A stretch of DNA of 11,195 bases from assembly GCA_903907885.1 (NCBI GenBank), contig CAIVPY010000171.1:1-11195 (forward strand), read 5' to 3'. Below, in pieces: positions 6,144 through 11,195 of the stretch. The notes beneath the pieces were generated by a model that was not told where the DNA came from, ran no database searches, and was given only the letters and a program-made list of their open reading frames with translations. Source of the DNA: an uncultured Bacteroidota bacterium (GTDB lineage: Bacteria; Bacteroidota; Bacteroidia; UKL13-3). Both the position numbers and the translations under genes were made by a program. Each line of letters begins with the position of its first letter. Position 1 is the stretch's first letter.

Positions 6144-7337
6144 ATGGATTTAAAAGCCAAAATACAAGACCTTGCCAAGCAAATATTTCCTGAACTGATA
6201 GAAACGCGCAGGCATCTTCATGCCCATCCTGAGTTATCGTTTCAAGAATTTGAAACCAGTGCATTTGTAAAAAAGCAATTGGAATTAATAGGCGTTGATA
6301 GCATTGAAGCCAAAGCCAATACAGGTTGGGTTGCCATGATCAAAGGTCGCAACCCCGATAAAAAAGTAATAGCCTTACGTGCGGATATGGACGCCTTGCC
6401 TATTGAAGAGAAAAATGAGGTGAGTTATAAATCAGTAAACACAGGTGTGATGCATGCTTGTGGGCATGATGTGCATACCACCAGCCTTTTGGGTGTAGCT
6501 AAAATATTGTGCAGTTTGAGAAATGAATTTGAAGGCAGCGTTAAATTGTTGTTTCAACCAGGAGAAGAGAAATTACCTGGTGGTGCTTCCATCATGATAA
6601 AAGAGGGAGCTCTTGCTAACCCCACTCCTACTAGCATTTTGGGTCAGCATGTAATGCCTTTAATACCCGTTGGTAAAATTGGTTTTAGAAGTGGTCTTTA
6701 CATGGCAAGCACCGATGAGCTATATGTGAAGGTGATTGGCAAAGGTGGTCATGGTGCCATGCCTCATTTGAATATTGATACCGTATTAATCGCATCACAC
6801 ATCATAATAGCATTACAACAAATAGTAAGCAGGGTAGCTAATCCCATCATTCCCTCAGTTTTATCTTTCGGAAAAGTAATAGCTAATGGTGCCACCAATG
6901 TAATTCCGAATGAAGTGTTTTTGGAAGGTACTTTTAGAACCTTGGACGAGAAATGGAGAATTGAAGCGCATGATAAAATGAAAAAATTAGCCGAACAATT
7001 GGCCGAAAGCATGGGTGGCAAATGTGAGTTTGAAATACGAAAAGGCTATCCCTTTTTGATGAACGATATTCCACTTACCGAAAAAATGAAAGGCTGTGCC
7101 AGAGAATACATGGGTGAAGAGAATGTTGTAGACTTGGATATTTGGATGGCAGCGGAAGATTTCTCTTACTATTCACAAGAAATGCCAGCTTGTTTCTATC
7201 GCCTAGGCACAAGAAACGAAGAGCGAGGTATCGTTTCTTCTGTTCACACGCCAACCTTTGATGTGGATGAAAAATCATTGGAAATTGGTGCTGGCTTAAT
7301 GGCTTGGTTGGCCATCAAGGAATTAGAAAACATTTAA
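6144..7337 (+). CDS. M20D family metallo-amidohydrolase (N-acyl amino acid / hippurate-type)
   Basis: A complete 397-residue enzyme of the family that includes bacterial hippurate hydrolase, N-acyl-L-amino-acid amidohydrolase and plant IAA-amino-acid hydrolases. It hydrolyses the amide bond of N-acylated amino acids in the cytoplasm. Motifs in order are RRHLHAHPELSFQE (22-35), RADMDALPIEE (79-89), HACGHDVH (104-111), QPGEE (138-142), GQHV (167-170) and VHTPTF (367-372). Likely metal ligands are Cys106, His108, Glu142, His169 and His368, with Glu141 as the general base. Residues about 185-300 form the lid/dimerisation domain, including GKGGHGAMPH. No signal peptide is present. The start at 6144 is taken because the HLHAHPE motif then sits at the usual depth and the promoter lies just before it. 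The exact acyl substrate cannot be read from the sequence. The next gene follows after 52 bases with its own promoter-like boxes. Confidence 0.92.
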   Translation: MDLKAKIQDLAKQIFPELIETRRHLHAHPELSFQEFETSAFVKKQLELIGVDSIEAKANTGWVAMIKGRNPDKKVIALRADMDALPIEEKNEVSYKSVNTGVMHACGHDVHTTSLLGVAKILCSLRNEFEGSVKLLFQPGEEKLPGGASIMIKEGALANPTPTSILGQHVMPLIPVGKIGFRSGLYMASTDELYVKVIGKGGHGAMPHLNIDTVLIASHIIIALQQIVSRVANPIIPSVLSFGKVIANGATNVIPNEVFLEGTFRTLDEKWRIEAHDKMKKLAEQLAESMGGKCEFEIRKGYPFLMNDIPLTEKMKGCAREYMGEENVVDLDIWMAAEDFSYYSQEMPACFYRLGTRNEERGIVSSVHTPTFDVDEKSLEIGAGLMAWLAIKELENI

Positions 7338-7352
7338 TCCCTAGATTTAGTG

Positions 7353-7382
7353 TAATTTTGAAGATTTCAAATGATAATTTTG
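7353..7382 (+). promoter_or_regulatory. Two tandem -7-like boxes before the phosphatase gene
   Basis: TAATTTTG occurs twice, at 7353-7360 and 7375-7382, and both copies fit TAnnTTTG. The second ends seven bases before the ATG at 7390, giving a very short or absent leader. The first would give a leader of roughly 25 bases. Neither has a convincing -33 element at 19-22 bases. Confidence 0.45.
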
Positions 7383-7389
7383 TTGCACT

Positions 7390-7887
7390 ATGATTAATGT
7401 TTTGTTTGTATGCCTAGGAAATATTTGCCGTTCGCCAATGGCAGAAGGATTATTCAAAAAATTAGTGGCTGATAAGGGATTAAACAATCAAATTTCAACT
7501 GATTCTGCAGGTACTGCCTCTTATCATTTAGGTCATCAACCAGACAAACGTATGGTTTCTACCGCAGCGGGTCATGGCATAAAACTTAACCATATGGCTA
7601 GACAATTTAGTAAAGCCGACTTCAATGAATTTGATTACATCGTGGTTATGGATGAAAGCAATTACAACAATGTGATGAAGCTAATTCCAACAAAAAGTAA
7701 TGCTAAAGTAATTTACATGCGCAGCTATGATGATTATGTATTAGGAGTAAAAGAAGTTCCAGACCCATACTATGGCACCATGGAAGATTTTCAAACTTGT
7801 TATTATATCCTAGAAAGTTGTTGTCGAAATTTTTTGAAAGAAATTATTGAGAGTATTGGTATTAATAACACATCATCAAATAGTTAA
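7390..7887 (+). CDS. Low-molecular-weight protein tyrosine phosphatase
   Basis: A 165-residue cytoplasmic phosphatase of the LMW-PTP family, the usual length. The P-loop CLGNICRS begins at Cys8, the nucleophile, and ends with Arg14 and Ser15 (CX5R-S), right at the N-terminus as is typical. The general-acid loop is DPYYGT with Asp125. STDSAGTASYHLGHQPDKR (36-54) is the usual conserved second segment. It dephosphorylates phosphotyrosine on proteins or, in some bacteria, tyrosine kinases of polysaccharide export, or phosphoarginine. No kinase or capsule genes lie nearby, so its partner is unknown. The ATG at 7390 is the only sensible start because the P-loop follows at once. It lies 52 bases after the M20D gene and may be partly co-transcribed with it, but the tandem -7 boxes suggest independent expression. 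Confidence 0.95.
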   Translation: MINVLFVCLGNICRSPMAEGLFKKLVADKGLNNQISTDSAGTASYHLGHQPDKRMVSTAAGHGIKLNHMARQFSKADFNEFDYIVVMDESNYNNVMKLIPTKSNAKVIYMRSYDDYVLGVKEVPDPYYGTMEDFQTCYYILESCCRNFLKEIIESIGINNTSSNS

Positions 7888-7945
7888 TATTCAACTTGAA
7901 TTTTAATTAACCTTCAATCAATGTACACAAGTGAATATGTTTGAG

Positions 7946-7979
7946 TTTGTTGAGATGTTTAACTAAACATCTCAACAAA
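7946..7979. terminator. Hairpin between convergent genes, possible two-way terminator
   Basis: TTTGTTGAGATGTTT (7946-7960) pairs perfectly with AAACATCTCAACAAA (7965-7979), a 15-bp stem with a 4-base loop. It lies 58 bases after the phosphatase stop and 23 bases before the aconitase stop. No T tract follows on either strand, which is atypical for an intrinsic terminator. Position and stem length still make a termination or 3'-end-protection role the most likely. Confidence 0.65.
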
Positions 7980-8002
7980 TAAAATTCAATTTTCTATCAA
8001 AC

Positions 8003-10270
8003 CTATTTCGCAACACTTGCTCTGATAATATTCAAAGCTCCACCTGCTTTAAACCATTCAATTTGTTGCTCATTATAAGTGTGATTTGCCATAACTGTTT
8101 CTTTCGAACCATCTTTATGTGTCAATACCAATTCCAAAGAAGTATTTGGTGCAAAAGATGTTAAACCATTAATGTCAATTACATCATCTTCTTGTATTTT
8201 TTCGTAATCTGATTTATCAGCAAACGTTAAAGCCAACATGCCTTGTTTTTTCAAATTGGTTTCATGAATACGTGCGAATGATTTTACCAAAACTGCTCGC
8301 ACACCTAAATGACGTGGTTCCATAGCTGCATGCTCGCGGCTACTGCCCTCACCATAGTTTTCATCACCTACTACCAAGCTACCAATGCCATTTGCTTTAT
8401 AGTCACGTTGTACTTTTGGTACAGCCGCATATTCTTCTGTTAATTGGTTTTTCACGTTGTCTGTTTTTTCGTTAAAGAAATTCACAGCACCAATCAACAT
8501 ATTGTTTGAAATATTGTCCAAATGACCACGGTATTTCAACCAAGGACCAGCCATTGAAATATGGTCGGTTGTACATTTACCTTTTGCTTTTATCAATAAT
8601 TTCAAGCCTTTAATGTCAGTACTTTCCCATGCTGCAAATGGATCTAACAATTGCAAACGATCTGAAGTTGGAGATACTGCCACTTGAACTCCACTGCCAT
8701 CAGCAGCTGGAGCAACAAAACCTGCATCTTCTACATCAAATCCTTTGGTAGGCAATTCATCCCCATGAGGAGGGTCTAATTTTACGGCCTCACCTTTGTT
8801 GTTTATTAAGGTATCTGTTATTGGATTAAATGACAAATTGCCAGCAATGGCAATAGCTGCCACCATCTCAGGTGAAGCTACAAAAGCAAAAGTATTTGGG
8901 TTACCATCTGCACGTTTAGCAAAATTTCTATTGAAAGAGTGAACGATGGTATTCTTTTCTGCCTTCTCTGCTCCTACCCTGTCCCACATACCAATACATG
9001 GTCCGCAAGCATTGGTAAAAATAGAAGCGTTTAAGTCAGTGAAGGTTTTTAACAAACCATCACGCTCAGCTGTATATCGTACTTGCTCTGAACCAGGGTT
9101 GATACCAAATTCTGCTTTGGTCACCAAACCTTTGTCAATTGCTTGCTTAGCTATAGATGCTGCTCTGCTTAAATCCTCGTATGATGAGTTGGTACACGAA
9201 CCTATTAAACCCCATTCAACTTTTAATGGCCAGCCATTTGTAGCTGCCAAGTCTTTCATTTGGCTAACAGGTGTAGCTAAATCTGGAGTAAAAGGACCAT
9301 TTAAATGTGGCTCTAAAGAATTTAAGTCAATAGTAATTACTTGATCAAAATAGGCTTCAGGATTTGAATAAACCTCAGCATCTGCTGTTAAATGATGTTT
9401 TACGCCATTGGCTAAATCTGCTACATCCGCACGACCAGTTGAACGTAAATAACGCTCCATACTTTCGTCATAACCAAATGTAGAAGTAGTAGCACCAATT
9501 TCAGCACCCATATTACAAATGGTACCTTTACCAGTACAACTCATGCTCGTAGCGCCTTCTCCAAAATATTCAACGATAGCGCCCGTTCCACCTTTTACAG
9601 TAAGAATACCAGCCACTTTTAAGATAACGTCTTTTGGCGCAGTCCAACCGTTTAATTTACCTGTTAGTTTAACACCAATTAATTTAGGGAATTTAAGTTC
9701 CCATGGTAAACCTGCCATCACATCACAAGCATCAGCCCCACCAACTCCAATAGCCACCATACCTAAACCACCTGCATTCACCGTATGGCTATCTGTACCT
9801 ATCATCATTCCACCAGGGAAAGCATAATTTTCTAAAACCACTTGATGAATGATACCTGCTCCTGGTTTCCAAAATCCAATACCATATTTATTAGAAACCG
9901 AACCCAAGAAATCATATACTTCTTTACTTTCATTATTAGCAAAATCTAAATCTACAGCAGCACCTTTTCTAGCAGTAATCAAGTGATCACAATGAACCGT
10001 TGACGGAACAGCTACCTTTGGGCGACCTGCCTGCATAAATTGTAACAAAGCCATTTGAGCAGTTGCATCTTGCATAGCCACACGGTCTGGACCAAAATCC
10101 ACATAACTATTACCTCTATCATAGGCTTTCGAAGCATTGCCTTCGGTAAGGTGACTGTATAAAATTTTCTCAGTTAAAGTTAAAGGTTTGTTAACCACCT
10201 TGCGGGCTGCTGCAATACGCTCATCCATTTTGGCATAAACAGCTTTAATCATTTCGATATCGAAAGCCAT
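8003..10270 (-). CDS. acn: Aconitate hydratase, mitochondrial-like type
   Basis: A complete 755-residue aconitase that interconverts citrate and isocitrate in the TCA cycle in the cytoplasm. The [4Fe-4S] cluster ligands are Cys359 (GSCTNSS), Cys422 and Cys425 (ACGPCIG). Active-site segments include PSTVHCDHL (89-97), GTDSHT (158-163), NRNFAKR (447-453), TTDHISMAGP (567-576) and GEGSSREHA (640-648), the last with the catalytic serine and substrate-binding Arg. The swivelling domain 4 occupies roughly residues 550-755. Length and motif spacing match the mitochondrial aconitase group common in Bacteroidota rather than the longer AcnA or the AcnB type. The start at 10270 gives the expected N-terminus and is followed by MAFDIEM. 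No clear -7 box is seen upstream. Base use is somewhat richer in G and C than in its neighbours, as expected for a highly expressed gene. No other TCA genes are adjacent. Confidence 0.96.
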   Translation of the reverse strand: MAFDIEMIKAVYAKMDERIAAARKVVNKPLTLTEKILYSHLTEGNASKAYDRGNSYVDFGPDRVAMQDATAQMALLQFMQAGRPKVAVPSTVHCDHLITARKGAAVDLDFANNESKEVYDFLGSVSNKYGIGFWKPGAGIIHQVVLENYAFPGGMMIGTDSHTVNAGGLGMVAIGVGGADACDVMAGLPWELKFPKLIGVKLTGKLNGWTAPKDVILKVAGILTVKGGTGAIVEYFGEGATSMSCTGKGTICNMGAEIGATTSTFGYDESMERYLRSTGRADVADLANGVKHHLTADAEVYSNPEAYFDQVITIDLNSLEPHLNGPFTPDLATPVSQMKDLAATNGWPLKVEWGLIGSCTNSSYEDLSRAASIAKQAIDKGLVTKAEFGINPGSEQVRYTAERDGLLKTFTDLNASIFTNACGPCIGMWDRVGAEKAEKNTIVHSFNRNFAKRADGNPNTFAFVASPEMVAAIAIAGNLSFNPITDTLINNKGEAVKLDPPHGDELPTKGFDVEDAGFVAPAADGSGVQVAVSPTSDRLQLLDPFAAWESTDIKGLKLLIKAKGKCTTDHISMAGPWLKYRGHLDNISNNMLIGAVNFFNEKTDNVKNQLTEEYAAVPKVQRDYKANGIGSLVVGDENYGEGSSREHAAMEPRHLGVRAVLVKSFARIHETNLKKQGMLALTFADKSDYEKIQEDDVIDINGLTSFAPNTSLELVLTHKDGSKETVMANHTYNEQQIEWFKAGGALNIIRASVAK

Positions 10271-10361
10271 ATTTTTAGTTATTGTTTTTAGTTCTTAGTT
10301 GATATTATTTTATCGTTGCAATTTATAAAATTAACATCTTTGACGAAAATAATGTTTGAAT

Positions 10362-10655
10362 ATGATGAATGATGAAAATCAGATAATATTTCAACTGGCT
10401 AAAAACAGCTTGGACTTATCTGAGCAAGCTGATTTCGAGCAAGTAAAAGCCGAAATAGAATCCAAGGTAATATGGTTTTTGCTACACGACCTTGAGAAAT
10501 TATGGCAAATACTCTATCAAATAGACGTGAATGAAGCGAAGGTAAAATTGCTATTTCATCAAAACGACCCTAAGTTGATTGCTCCAAGTATAACTGATTT
10601 GATTATTGAACGTCTTAAACAAAAAGCTAAAAGCAGGATTGAATATAGAAGGTAA
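10362..10655 (+). CDS. Small conserved-looking hypothetical protein
   Basis: A 97-residue protein from the ATG at 10362 (the next codon is also ATG; an in-frame TTG at 10356 would add two residues). It is predominantly helical and acidic in the first half: ENQIIFQLAKNSLDL, then VIWFLLHDLEKLWQILYQIDVNEAKVKLLF. It ends in a basic helix (DLIIERLKQKAKSRIEYRR). The pattern of a helix ending in YQIDVNEAKV followed by LIIERLKQK resembles small uncharacterised Bacteroidota proteins I have seen, with no known function. It has no signal peptide, membrane segment or Cys. It is divergent from aconitase across a 91-base gap, and its stop lies 11 bases from that of the response-regulator gene. Confidence 0.7.
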   Translation: MMNDENQIIFQLAKNSLDLSEQADFEQVKAEIESKVIWFLLHDLEKLWQILYQIDVNEAKVKLLFHQNDPKLIAPSITDLIIERLKQKAKSRIEYRR

Positions 10656-10666
10656 TGAAATGGGAA

Positions 10667-11195
10667 TTAAGCTCCCAACCATGATTTGAACTCTGATGCT
10701 CTTTCTCTACTTACCACAAGTTCTTCTGTATGTTTTGGTGATACTTCTATTTTTAGCTTTCCATTAAAATAACTATGCACCCCACTTATAGAATTTAACG
10801 AGGCTAGCACTTGCCTATTTAATCTAAAAAAACTTTTTGGATTAATAATAGTATCAAGTTCATCTAAGGTATAATCAACAACAAATTTGTTTCCTATATA
10901 AGTTACCAAATAAGTTAGTTTATCTTGTGACAAAAAATAGGCAATATCTTTATCGGCAATTGACATTAACTTCTGTCCACTCTTTACCAAGAACCTATCT
11001 TTATATACTTCAACTTGTGGCATCTGAATATTTGCCAATAGATTTTTAATATTTAACTCAAGTTCATTTTGTTGAGGTCTAAAGTTTTTAAACTTTTCAA
11101 ATGCGCTCTTCAATTCATCTTTATCAATAGGTTTTAACAAATAGTCAAGACTATTAACTTTAAAGGCTTTCAATGCAAACTCATCATAAGCAGTT
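10667..11195 (-). CDS. LytTR-family response regulator, C-terminal part (5' end outside window)
   Basis: The frame is open to the right edge, so the N-terminus is missing; the TTG at 11173 is internal (a Leu). The first visible residues, TAYDEFALKAF, and then DYLLKPID are the end of a CheY-like receiver domain, with the conserved Lys before Pro; the phosphorylated Asp lies outside the window. After a polar linker (about nt 11120-11020), the LytTR DNA-binding domain runs from about 11010 to 10675. It shows DIAYFLSQDKLTYLVT, the DELD segment, FFRLNRQVLASL and VVSRERASEFKSWL, the usual family pattern. Such proteins usually pair with a LytS-like or other membrane histidine kinase encoded next door, here expected beyond the right edge, and bind direct-repeat operators. 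The regulated process cannot be told from this fragment. Confidence 0.93.
   Translation of the reverse strand, partial: TAYDEFALKAFKVNSLDYLLKPIDKDELKSAFEKFKNFRPQQNELELNIKNLLANIQMPQVEVYKDRFLVKSGQKLMSIADKDIAYFLSQDKLTYLVTYIGNKFVVDYTLDELDTIINPKSFFRLNRQVLASLNSISGVHSYFNGKLKIEVSPKHTEELVVSRERASEFKSWLGA

Noticed and set aside
8946..9344. 132-codon plus-strand frame (and another at 9519-9827) opposite aconitase
   Set aside because: Antisense shadows of a clearly coding, conserved gene; the residue pattern is not protein-like.
10661..10677. Small hairpin TGGGA/TCCCA at the convergent ends of the small ORF and the LytTR gene
   Set aside because: Only five base pairs, overlaps the LytTR stop codon, no T tract; not strong enough to call a terminator.

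Overview
The window looks like chromosomal DNA of a Bacteroidota (Bacteroidetes) bacterium. It is AT-rich and its genes lack clear Shine-Dalgarno sequences. Several starts are preceded by the TAnnTTTG -7 box of this phylum. One gene encodes a secreted PKD-repeat protein ending in a type IX secretion (T9SS) C-terminal sorting domain. The aconitase is of the mitochondrial-like type, and a LytTR response regulator lies at the right edge. Genus cannot be fixed from the sequence.

Left part (1-2807): the 3' end of a phospholipase D/cardiolipin-synthase-like gene, a hairpin, then a monocistronic gene for a 632-residue surface or secreted protein with six PKD-like repeats. That gene has its own promoter and a strong intrinsic terminator. 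The gap 2808-3252 holds no convincing gene. It carries nested inverted repeats, a local cluster of CG dinucleotides and a G+C-rich palindrome, and it is the most unexplained part of the window.

Middle (3253-6061): a DltE-like short-chain dehydrogenase (-) and a secreted class I glutamine-amidotransferase-fold (C26) hydrolase (+) are divergent. They are followed by two minus-strand genes of unknown function, a small lipoprotein and a 157-residue helical cytoplasmic protein.

Right part (6144-11195): an M20D amidohydrolase and a low-molecular-weight protein tyrosine phosphatase, both plus strand and both with a -7 box almost touching the ATG. Next come a convergent hairpin and the large aconitate hydratase gene (-) of the TCA cycle. 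A divergent small conserved-looking ORF and a truncated LytTR response regulator (-) end the window.

The genes do not form one pathway. Strand changes, terminators and individual promoters suggest mostly single-gene units with housekeeping roles. I see no defence system, mobile element with a transposase, CRISPR array, tRNA or rRNA. The candidates for something undescribed are the structured intergenic element, the cysteine-patterned PKD repeats, the exported C26 hydrolase and the apparently leaderless promoters.
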